A DNA stretch of 10,605 nt. Origin: a bacterium (GTDB lineage Bacteria > Cyanobacteriota > Vampirovibrionia > Gastranaerophilales > Gastranaerophilaceae). The stretch covers positions 1 to 10,605 of the forward strand of contig JAFXYU010000267.1 of the NCBI GenBank assembly GCA_017541565.1, written 5' to 3'. Under the pieces are notes generated by a model. The model was not told the origin of the DNA. It saw only the letters and a program-made list of their open reading frames with translations, and ran no database searches. Below, in pieces: positions 1-5,468 of this stretch. Positions within the stretch are counted from its first letter, which is position 1. The number at the start of each line of letters is the position of its first letter. The translations under genes were made by a program, and so were the position numbers.

Positions 1-38
1 AAAATGCTTACCTCGTTTTATTCTCCCGGAGATGGATT
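1..38. repeat. Direct repeat, left copy (terminator arm plus tRNA-Gln 3' end)
   Basis: Bases 1-38 are identical to bases 205-242, and the match breaks at base 39 (g) against base 243 (c). The copy contains one arm of the terminator hairpin (6-21) and the last 15 or so bases of the tRNA-Gln gene (23-38, minus-strand sense). No tRNA body follows it, so this is a tRNA 3'-end remnant. Such remnants arise by site-specific integration at tRNA ends or by local duplication, and the sequence does not distinguish these. The repeat may extend to the left of the window. Confidence 0.85.
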
Positions 39-180
39 GTCTTGCTCACTCGCGTTGAACGGCAATTCCGTGCTTTGTTTACAGTGCTATGCACTTTCAA
101 CAAAGGCACTCCAGCCTCCGCTCGTTCGCGCTCGAACCGGACAAGGCTCCGCCTTGTGGTGGTTCTGTTTCTACTTCCCG
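39..180. other. GC-rich, hairpin-dense spacer without a gene
   Basis: This stretch is clearly richer in GC than the rest of the window and is packed with inverted repeats. A near-perfect outer pair at 70-79 and 99-109 encloses a perfect 5-bp hairpin (83-87 with 91-95). A 5-bp hairpin lies at 124-128 and 133-137, and a perfect 7-bp hairpin with a 3-nt loop at 141-147 and 151-157. A 60-codon open frame runs through it but has no ribosome binding site and overlaps the tRNA/terminator repeat, so I do not call a gene. It could be a non-autonomous repeat element or a structured intergenic repeat; its identity is unknown. Confidence 0.5.
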
Positions 181-186
181 ACATAG

Positions 187-225
187 ATAAAACGAGGTAA
201 GCGGAAAATGCTTACCTCGTTTTAT
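187..225 (-). terminator. Rho-independent terminator of tRNA-Gln
   Basis: Bases 187-202 and 210-225 form a perfect 16-bp stem with a 7-nt loop. The stem ends in A/T tracts, so the minus-strand transcript finishes in a TTTTAT run after a GC-containing stem. It starts 2 nt beyond the tRNA-Gln 3' end. The symmetry means it could also work on the plus strand. Confidence 0.8.
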
Positions 226-242
226 TCTCCCGGAGATGGATT
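205..242. repeat. Direct repeat, right copy (inside terminator and tRNA-Gln)
   Basis: This is the intact partner of the repeat at bases 1-38, offset by 204 bases. It covers the loop end and proximal arm of the terminator and the acceptor/T-arm 3' end of tRNA-Gln. Here the tRNA body continues, so this is the parental copy. Confidence 0.85.
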
Positions 243-297
243 CGAACCACCGTTGGAAGAGCCAGAATCTTCAGTCCTGCCACTAGACGATCCGGGA
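227..297 (-). tRNA. tRNA-Gln (anticodon CUG)
   Basis: On the minus strand the 7-bp acceptor stem TCCCGGA (291-297) pairs perfectly with TCCGGGA (228-234), followed by discriminator G (227). The D-arm carries GTCTAGTGG. The anticodon stem GAAGA/TCTTC closes the loop TTCTGGC with anticodon CTG (263-265 on the plus strand), and the T-loop is TTCGAATC. The gene is 71 nt long with no encoded CCA. The D-arm resembles tRNA-Glu, which is common where Gln-tRNA is made by transamidation (GatCAB); that link is inference. A strong terminator follows immediately. Confidence 0.93.
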
Positions 298-335
298 TTA
301 CTCTCAACAAAAATATAATAACCCAAATAAAAACA

Positions 336-364
336 AGGCGCAAGACAAAAATTGTCTTGCGCCT
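336..364 (-). terminator. Rho-independent terminator after the secreted 168-aa protein gene
   Basis: A perfect 13-bp stem (336-348 with 352-364) has a 3-nt loop. In the minus-strand transcript it is followed by TGTTTTTATTT. It lies about 20 bases past the stop codon of the gene at 384-890 and separates it from tRNA-Gln. The GC-rich middle of the stem supports a strong terminator. Confidence 0.9.
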
Positions 365-383
365 CGTTCTTAACATTTATACC

Positions 384-890
384 TTATTTCGATTTATTCC
401 ACCAATGTTTTTTCTTGGTTTTTTCTTGGTCTTTGATAACAGTTACTTCATCCTTTGCGTCATAAAAGTTTGTTGCGCCATACGCATTTGCACGAGAGAT
501 ATCAGCAACTCCTTTCTCGTATGTCATTGAACCTCTCATTTTTTGTACTTCTTCCGAAGTTTCCCCGTTGCCGTTTACATCATTTGCAAACTTGTTTTTC
601 CAAAGAGTTTGAGTATCCATTCTTCCGAAACCGAAAGTGTTATCGTAATCTTTGAATTTATAGTCAACATTGTTCATTTCACCTGTTGAGTTTTCATACA
701 ATTTTCTTGTCAAATCCTGCTGTTCAGGGTTTGCATAATTTTGTTTAACGGTGTTTGATGCCGGGTCTTTCCCCAAAAAGTGCATTCTGCCGATACCGTC
801 TGTATAAATTGTAGATTCTGCCATTGCGGAAGCCGTAGCCACTACAAAAGCGGTCATTAAACTTAATGAAACAATTAATTTTTTATTCAT
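384..890 (-). CDS. Secreted protein of unknown function (168 aa)
   Basis: I do not recognise a family. Residues 1-24 form a classical signal peptide: basic start (MNKK), hydrophobic core, then a cleavage site AMA|E at 24/25. The mature protein is about 144 residues, soluble and polar, with no membrane segment and no cysteine. Two phrases echo each other: DGIGRMHF near residue 35 and FGFGRMDT near residue 90. The C-terminus is strongly basic and tryptophan-containing (KKKHWWNKSK), which could contact membrane or peptidoglycan; that is a guess. The start is supported by AAGGAG 8-9 nt upstream of ATG. It has its own promoter (912-939) and terminator (336-364), so it is a single-gene unit although it follows the OmpH-like gene. 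Confidence 0.8.
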   Translation of the reverse strand: MNKKLIVSLSLMTAFVVATASAMAESTIYTDGIGRMHFLGKDPASNTVKQNYANPEQQDLTRKLYENSTGEMNNVDYKFKDYDNTFGFGRMDTQTLWKNKFANDVNGNGETSEEVQKMRGSMTYEKGVADISRANAYGATNFYDAKDEVTVIKDQEKTKKKHWWNKSK

Positions 891-911
891 GATTTGTGTC
901 TCCTTGATTAC

Positions 912-939
912 ATTATACTGGAATTATAGCATAAAGCAA
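912..939 (-). promoter_or_regulatory. Promoter of the secreted 168-aa protein gene
   Basis: On the minus strand there is a perfect -10 TATAAT (912-917) and a -35 TTGCTT (934-939) separated by 16 bp. A second TATAAT (923-928) just upstream carries a TGC extension and may be an alternative -10. The expected leader is about 15-20 nt and includes the AAGGAG ribosome binding site. Confidence 0.6.
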
Positions 940-974
940 TATAAAAGAGTATATCATTTATAAAATCTTAAAAT

Positions 975-1403
975 TTATTTTACATTAATCTCATTTGTGA
1001 TGTCTTTTCCGCCATACAGAACAACGCTTTTTGCAAAAACATAATCATAATCCTCTTTCTGCGCCTTCTTTGCAATCTCGTCTTTTATGTTTTTTTCTAT
1101 CGTACCGAGTTTTTCATTGTATTCACTTTCAATTGCGTTTCTTTTTGCGTTAAATTCTTTTGTATATTTTTCCTCAAGTTTTGCAATTTTGTTTGCATCT
1201 GTTTCGTTTGCAATTTCACCTCGGGCATTAACGAGAATTTTATCAAGTTCTTCCAATTTCTTTTTATGCTCAACTTTTAATTGCTTTACCTGAGAAGAAT
1301 TTGAAACAATCGTCTGCAAATCCACTACCGCAATATCCTCTGCCATAACACATCCTCCCGTTAAAATTGCCGCCGCTATCAGGACATAAAAACTTTTCTT
1401 CAT
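975..1403 (-). CDS. OmpH/Skp-family periplasmic chaperone
   Basis: OmpH/Skp proteins are small periplasmic trimers with coiled-coil arms that hold unfolded outer-membrane proteins on the way to the BAM complex. The 142-aa product fits this: a signal peptide (1-21, likely cut VMA|E), then IAVVDLQTIVSNSSQV, the conserved first strand and helix of the family. A long charged helical stretch (about 38-115) rich in Lys and Glu follows, and the end is VVLYGGKDIT, matching the family's closing strand. Length is typical (about 140-180). A Cys at residue 18 lies in LTGGC, but the -3 residue is Thr, so lipoprotein processing is less likely than ordinary signal peptidase cleavage. A GAGG motif lies 7-8 nt upstream of ATG. 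Presence of this gene implies an outer membrane. Confidence 0.85.
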   Translation of the reverse strand: MKKSFYVLIAAAILTGGCVMAEDIAVVDLQTIVSNSSQVKQLKVEHKKKLEELDKILVNARGEIANETDANKIAKLEEKYTKEFNAKRNAIESEYNEKLGTIEKNIKDEIAKKAQKEDYDYVFAKSVVLYGGKDITNEINVK

Positions 1404-1422
1404 AATTTACCTCACTTTGTCT

Positions 1423-1451
1423 ACTATCGATTCTTGTTTAAAGCGAAGCAA
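1423..1451 (-). promoter_or_regulatory. Possible promoter of the OmpH-like gene
   Basis: On the minus strand a -35 TTGCTT (1446-1451) and a -10-like GATAGT (1423-1428, 4 of 6 consensus) are separated by 17 bp. The -35 matches the one proposed for the next gene. It would give a short leader of roughly 13 nt, just covering the ribosome binding site. Moderate support only. Confidence 0.4.
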
Positions 1452-1478
1452 AAATATATTCCCCTGCAGGCTGATTTT

Positions 1479-3830
1479 TTAATTTTCTCCGTAATAATTA
1501 TCAAGACGTGCTAATATACGCGCATCACGCTCCTGCATATCTTCATAAGGATTAAGAGTGTACAAAATTTCCTTAATGTATTCACCATTTTCGTTTTTAT
1601 TTTTGGGATCTATCTCTTTTAGTTCATTATAATATTTTAGATAATTCATTTTTAACGACTGTGTTCGGGGTAGTTCTCTGAATTTAAAAATGTTATTGGC
1701 AATTTCTACATCATTTTTTCCTTTTCTGCCCTGAATTAATAGTATTTCATAAAAAGATACAAGTGTTTCTATCGGTAACTGATACATCGTCTCATCGTTG
1801 GACACACGATAAAGTTCATCTGCCATAGCCTGCTCCATTGCAATCAATCTTAATTTTGAGTCAGCCATGAACATGTTTTTACCAATTTCGATAAACGGAG
1901 CCACTTTCGTTTTTGTTGTTCTTTGGCACATTCTTTGTTTAATGTTTTCCGGCGAAAGACCTTTTGCTGTCAATTCATATTCTTCCTTCGTCCAAGTGAT
2001 ATTATACATTTCATAAGGATTTACAAATATTCTCATTTGTCGTGCAACTTCACTTGCATATATTTCGCCTATTTCTTGAGGTAAAAAGAAGCCCAATCTT
2101 TGCTTTAACTGGTTATAAACTGAAATTATTCCTCTTTCTTTTTCAATGTTTTCATATTGCTGCCAATAGGGTTTAACTTTTGATTCTAATTTTTCAGGCA
2201 GATTATCCATAAAATTTTGGAAATATTTTATCTTTACATCTTCAGGATATGCACTTTTCTCCGAAAACACCATTAATAATGACCTTCCGTAGGATGAAAA
2301 ATACCTTTCGATTTCTTGCATCTCTTCGTCAGATAATCCATTCGTAAATAAAAAGTAATTATAACCAAGTTTTTGACCCTCTTCTTCCGACAAATCTCTC
2401 TTAAATTCTTCATACTGTCTTGCCATTCTCACTGTATTTATAGGATTTTTTATAGAATTAGTCTCTGCTCCTTGCTTCAGCATAGCTATCAATGTATCCA
2501 TCGGGAATGTATATACATCAGCCGACATACCTTTCGAATACAGTTCATTTGCAATGGCAACGCTGAGCGCTCTTTCTATCTTAGTTATGTGGTTATGTAT
2601 TTCTGTACCCTCTGCACTGTTAATGTATGGTGACATGATTTCATATATAGATTTATTTTCTTTCATCAATTGAGTACACTCTTTTATTGCCTCCGGAGGC
2701 ATTATTTCCGTGTAAAAATTCGTCATATCCTTTATGTATGACTTAGGCAAAAGATTATTTGGATCATACGTTTTTTTAATAGTCACTGCGAAATCTTCTT
2801 TGTAATCAATAACTTTTTCTGTCTTTACAGCCTCTTGAATTTGAGTTTTTTCTTTAGCCGCAACCTCGGCTGCTTTTGTTCTTTCTTCTGCACGCTTTTC
2901 ATGCTCCAACATTTTTATTCTGTACGCTCTGTTTCTCAATATTTCCTGTTTCACATCCTCAACCTGACCGCTTTGAAGCGCATCTTCTACTCTTGATTGT
3001 GCATCTCTTATTTTTTCACCGAAAATTTCCGCCATATCTCTATGAGTTGCCCAAAATTCAGTCATAACCCTGGACTGAAATTCGCTGAACTCTTCTGATG
3101 AATACAATAAATCAACAGGCTTGAATATCTGCTGTTCTTTCAAAAATGCGGACAATTCCTTGATAAGTTCAGGATAATGATTCCACGCATCTATCATTGC
3201 AAATCGGATTGGCTCACGCTCAAGGCGCATTTTTTGGATAAGTTCCGTTCTTTCCTCCGGCGACATTTCACGCCATCTGACAGTCAGCCTTCTGACTCTT
3301 TTTAAGTGAACGGTATCCTTATCCCTTTCGGACAGATTTGCATAAAATTTCTCAATATTTTTCTTCATCCAAAGAACAAAAACATCTTTGTCCTTTAAAT
3401 TTGAAGTTCCGACCGCTATTCTTTTTTTGGTTAACTTAGCCTCTCCAACCACATTTTCGGTTTTGCTTTTTCTTTTTTGCGTCCTTACAAAACTCTTATA
3501 ATCCGAAAACAAATCGTCTTCTGAATCTATACCTGCAGCATATTCAAGTTTTTCGTTATATGAAAGTGAATTCCACCAATTATCACGTCCTTCACACCTT
3601 CTTGAAAGAATTTCAAACCGCTGCTCCTCTGTAAGACTGTTCCAATACTTATACTGAGCCTCAGAAATTTTTAGACCGAATGCATCAGAATATCCTTCTC
3701 TTGTGAATCTGAGTGAATTTTGATATGCAACGTCAGGAAGATAAATTTCCAGCGCCTTCAAAGTTGATGAATGTACATATTGACCGTCAGGATTTCTTCT
3801 TTTGTATTCCGTTTTGATATCCGGATTCAA
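1479..3830 (-). CDS. Large repeat-containing protein of unknown function, probably the C-terminal part of an interrupted gene
   Basis: This is a 783-codon open frame I cannot assign to a known family. Its only reachable start is TTG at 3828-3830, with no Shine-Dalgarno sequence. The preceding in-frame codons are TAA-CAT-GAC, and the TAA ends the upstream 155-aa frame. Visible structure: four short repeats of the form aromatic-x-x-[Leu/Met]-[Ser/Thr] followed by charged residues (62-74, 85-97, 162-174, 185-197; for example WWNSLSYNEKLEY); a highly charged Lys/Glu/Ala helix, possibly coiled coil (about 300-340); and a duplicated module of about 75 residues (378-452 and 625-695) sharing [PS]PE-x-IK and A-x-A-x-ELY...Y-x-x-P-x-[DE]TL. 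There is no signal peptide or transmembrane helix. It is probably an intracellular scaffold or an unusually exported protein; function unknown. Confidence 0.7.
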   Translation of the reverse strand: MNPDIKTEYKRRNPDGQYVHSSTLKALEIYLPDVAYQNSLRFTREGYSDAFGLKISEAQYKYWNSLTEEQRFEILSRRCEGRDNWWNSLSYNEKLEYAAGIDSEDDLFSDYKSFVRTQKRKSKTENVVGEAKLTKKRIAVGTSNLKDKDVFVLWMKKNIEKFYANLSERDKDTVHLKRVRRLTVRWREMSPEERTELIQKMRLEREPIRFAMIDAWNHYPELIKELSAFLKEQQIFKPVDLLYSSEEFSEFQSRVMTEFWATHRDMAEIFGEKIRDAQSRVEDALQSGQVEDVKQEILRNRAYRIKMLEHEKRAEERTKAAEVAAKEKTQIQEAVKTEKVIDYKEDFAVTIKKTYDPNNLLPKSYIKDMTNFYTEIMPPEAIKECTQLMKENKSIYEIMSPYINSAEGTEIHNHITKIERALSVAIANELYSKGMSADVYTFPMDTLIAMLKQGAETNSIKNPINTVRMARQYEEFKRDLSEEEGQKLGYNYFLFTNGLSDEEMQEIERYFSSYGRSLLMVFSEKSAYPEDVKIKYFQNFMDNLPEKLESKVKPYWQQYENIEKERGIISVYNQLKQRLGFFLPQEIGEIYASEVARQMRIFVNPYEMYNITWTKEEYELTAKGLSPENIKQRMCQRTTKTKVAPFIEIGKNMFMADSKLRLIAMEQAMADELYRVSNDETMYQLPIETLVSFYEILLIQGRKGKNDVEIANNIFKFRELPRTQSLKMNYLKYYNELKEIDPKNKNENGEYIKEILYTLNPYEDMQERDARILARLDNYYGEN
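1746..2699 (-). repeat. Duplicated ~75-residue module within the large protein
   Basis: Residues 378-452 (2475-2699) and 625-695 (1746-1958) align by eye: PPEAIKE with SPENIKQ, AIANELYSKG with AMADELYRVS, and VYTFPMDTLI with MYQLPIETLV. Spacing between the landmarks is closely similar. Divergence is high, so the duplication is old. Confidence 0.5.
3240..3647 (-). repeat. Four WxxL[ST]-type protein repeats
   Basis: This segment encodes residues 62-197 of the 783-aa frame. Aligned by eye the repeats are YWNSLTEEQRFEI, WWNSLSYNEKLEY, FYANLSERDKDTV and RWREMSPEERTEL. Each starts with an aromatic or basic-plus-aromatic pair, has Leu/Met-Ser/Thr at positions 5-6, and continues as an acidic/basic helix start. 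The pattern superficially resembles the last helix of HMG-box proteins (W-x-x-L-S-x-x-E-K), but no other part of an HMG box is evident. Confidence 0.55.
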
Positions 3831-3839
3831 GTCATGTTA
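3828..3839 (-). other. In-frame stop joining two frames of one likely gene
   Basis: Reading on the minus strand, the 155-aa frame ends GAT-TTG-TAA and the same frame continues CAT-GAC-TTG-AAT-CCG into the 783-aa frame. No frameshift separates them, only one TAA. An ATG overlapping this stop (3833-3835) is out of frame and closes after two codons. No ribosome binding site precedes the TTG. The simplest reading is a nonsense mutation in a gene of about 941 codons; programmed readthrough or translational restart is possible. Confidence 0.65.
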
Positions 3840-4304
3840 CAAATCCATATTAACATCATATAAGGTCATTGCCTCAATAAAAAATTTTTTCAAAAGATAA
3901 ACCGTAAAATCACTCCCGTCATTTAAAATACTGTCTTCATACAGGTCTTTAAATTCTCGGTATATACCCAAAAGTCCGTTATGCGCTTTTGTATCCTTTA
4001 TGGATTTGAGGTATATAAAAAGTTCCTCATTCGGAAACAATCTTTGAACATCCTCAATATTTTTCGCTTCATTGAGTTTCTCATACGCTTTGCTCTGAAG
4101 TTCAAGAGGAGTAAATGCAAACTTATCAACCACCTGACTTAAAAAATCCTTAATCGTTGTCGGAAAGCGTTTTTCGTGAAATTCATAAAATCTCACCATG
4201 CTTTTGTCGACACGAGCCACACCGAAAGAAGGCTGAAATGTTTTATTTTTATTATATCTTGTGTGATTTATATTGTAATATCCTGTTATACTGTTTACTT
4301 GCAT
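3837..4304 (-). CDS. Tagged protein of unknown function (155 aa), probable N-terminal piece of an interrupted gene
   Basis: The family is not recognised. It opens with MQVNSITGYY and then FQPSFG at residues 23-28, the N-terminal signature shared with the products at 5465-6766 and 10025-10246. Residues 74-155 align with residues 105-187 of the 433-aa protein: NEAKNIEDVQRLFP against NECETIEDVRKLYP, and later a hydrophobic helix ending in TLYDVNMD against TLSDVQAD. The two therefore share a domain. The frame stops at one TAA and continues directly in the same frame into the 783-aa gene, so this is probably the head of a longer protein. AGGGA lies about 8 nt upstream of the ATG. There is no signal peptide or transmembrane helix. 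Confidence 0.7.
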   Translation of the reverse strand: MQVNSITGYYNINHTRYNKNKTFQPSFGVARVDKSMVRFYEFHEKRFPTTIKDFLSQVVDKFAFTPLELQSKAYEKLNEAKNIEDVQRLFPNEELFIYLKSIKDTKAHNGLLGIYREFKDLYEDSILNDGSDFTVYLLKKFFIEAMTLYDVNMDL

Positions 4305-4367
4305 TAGTTTTCCCTGTCTAATGTTTTAAAAACCTCTAAAAAAATTTTTTGCTACTTAGTTTTATGT

Positions 4368-4379
4368 TAATATTCAATT
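4368..4379 (+). promoter_or_regulatory. -10-like element placing the transcript start at the aminotransferase ATG
   Basis: TAATAT (4368-4373) ends 6 bp before the ATG at 4380, and no Shine-Dalgarno sequence is visible upstream of that ATG. A start 6-7 bp downstream of a -10 would fall on the A of the ATG, giving a leaderless mRNA. No convincing -35 is seen, so confidence is low. Confidence 0.3.
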
Positions 4380-5468
4380 ATGAAGATTGCGCAGTTCAAA
4401 GTTGAAGAATGGATGAACAGGTACGAAAGTTCGGCAAAGTATGACCTTACAACTACTTGTATTAAACCTTTGTCAATACAGGATTTATGCGGTTTTGCTC
4501 CGCCGGAGATTTTAACAAAACCGCTTACCTACGGAGATATTACCGGTTCTGACAAATTAAAAGGCGAAATTGCCAAACTATATTCAAACACCGAACTTAA
4601 AAATATTACGATTACGCACGGTGCAATCGGAGCAAATCAACTTGTATTTCTTTCGCTACTGGAAAAAGGTGACGAAGTTGTATCAATCGTTCCTACATAT
4701 CAACAACATTATTCTATTCCGGAAGCCTTTGGTGCAAACGTTAAACTACTTTTTTTGAAAGAATCAAATAACTGGCTTCCGAATATAGAGGAATTGGAAA
4801 ACGCTGTTACGAGAAAGACAAAGTTGCTCTGTTTAAACAATCCAAACAACCCCACAGGCGCGGTAATACCCGACGAAATGCTCAAACAAATTGCGGAAAT
4901 TGCTCAGGAAAATAATATATGGGTTCTTTCTGATGAAGTATACAGAGGTCTTAACCTTGAAGGAAATCCTTATTCGGTTTCTTTTGCGGATATTTACGAA
5001 AAGGGTATTTCTGTCGGCAGCATGTCTAAAACGTATTCTCTCCCCGGATTAAGAGTAGGATGGATTGCAGCGAGAGAAGATTTGATTGATGATATAAACA
5101 AACAAAGACAGTATAATACAATCAGCGTAAGTATTTTGGATGATTATTTTGCGTCAGTTGCTCTTAAAAACAAGGATTGGATTGCGGAAAGAAATTTTAA
5201 AATACTGAAAGAGGGATATTCCATATTAAAAGACTGGACGGAATTTGAACCATATATCAAGTGTATACTTCCTCAAGGCGGAACGACGGCTCTTTTAAGG
5301 CTTAGAAAAAATATTCCTTCTAAAAAATTCTGTTATGATTTGCAAAAAGCAACAGGAGTCGCGCTTCTTCCAGGTGAAACAATGGAAATGGAAGGACATG
5401 TCCGTTTGGGATTTTGTGCGGAAAACCTTAAAGAGGCATTGATTACGATTTCAGAATTTCTGAGTTAA
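4380..5468 (+). CDS. Class I/II PLP-dependent aminotransferase (fold type I)
   Basis: This 362-aa enzyme is of the aspartate aminotransferase superfamily. It would move an amino group between an amino acid and a 2-oxo acid, or act on a related amine, using pyridoxal phosphate in the cytoplasm. Visible signatures are NNPNNPTG (153-160) with the cofactor/substrate Asn, SDEVYRG (184-190) with the Asp and Tyr that bind the PLP ring, and SMSKTYSLPGLRVGW (214-228) with the Schiff-base Lys217. Arg342 in HVRLGF is the likely substrate-carboxylate arginine. The opening FKVEEWMNRYE resembles the subgroup that includes capreomycidine synthase-like enzymes and uncharacterised relatives, so the substrate is unknown. 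I keep the ATG at 4380 because this N-terminus looks conserved, although it lacks a ribosome binding site. It is a lone plus-strand gene between two related tagged genes. Confidence 0.88.
   Translation: MKIAQFKVEEWMNRYESSAKYDLTTTCIKPLSIQDLCGFAPPEILTKPLTYGDITGSDKLKGEIAKLYSNTELKNITITHGAIGANQLVFLSLLEKGDEVVSIVPTYQQHYSIPEAFGANVKLLFLKESNNWLPNIEELENAVTRKTKLLCLNNPNNPTGAVIPDEMLKQIAEIAQENNIWVLSDEVYRGLNLEGNPYSVSFADIYEKGISVGSMSKTYSLPGLRVGWIAAREDLIDDINKQRQYNTISVSILDDYFASVALKNKDWIAERNFKILKEGYSILKDWTEFEPYIKCILPQGGTTALLRLRKNIPSKKFCYDLQKATGVALLPGETMEMEGHVRLGFCAENLKEALITISEFLS

Noticed and set aside
4..186. 60-codon plus-strand open frame
   Set aside because: It has no ribosome binding site, runs through the terminator arm, tRNA 3'-end repeat and several hairpins, and its composition is unlike the real genes nearby.
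1..242. CRISPR array or complete integrative element
   Set aside because: There is only one repeat pair, and 166 bases of spacer are far too few for an integrase-bearing element. At most it is a scar or part of one.
1340..1360. Lipobox in the OmpH-like protein (LTGGC)
   Set aside because: The -3 position is Thr rather than Leu/Val/Ile, and a good VMA|E signal peptidase I site follows.
1461..1470. CCTGCAGG palindrome after the 783-aa gene as a terminator
   Set aside because: The palindrome has no room for a loop and cannot form a useful stem; it is a chance 8-bp symmetric site.
3833..3835. ATG overlapping the stop region as start of the 783-aa protein
   Set aside because: It is in a different frame and meets TGA after two codons.
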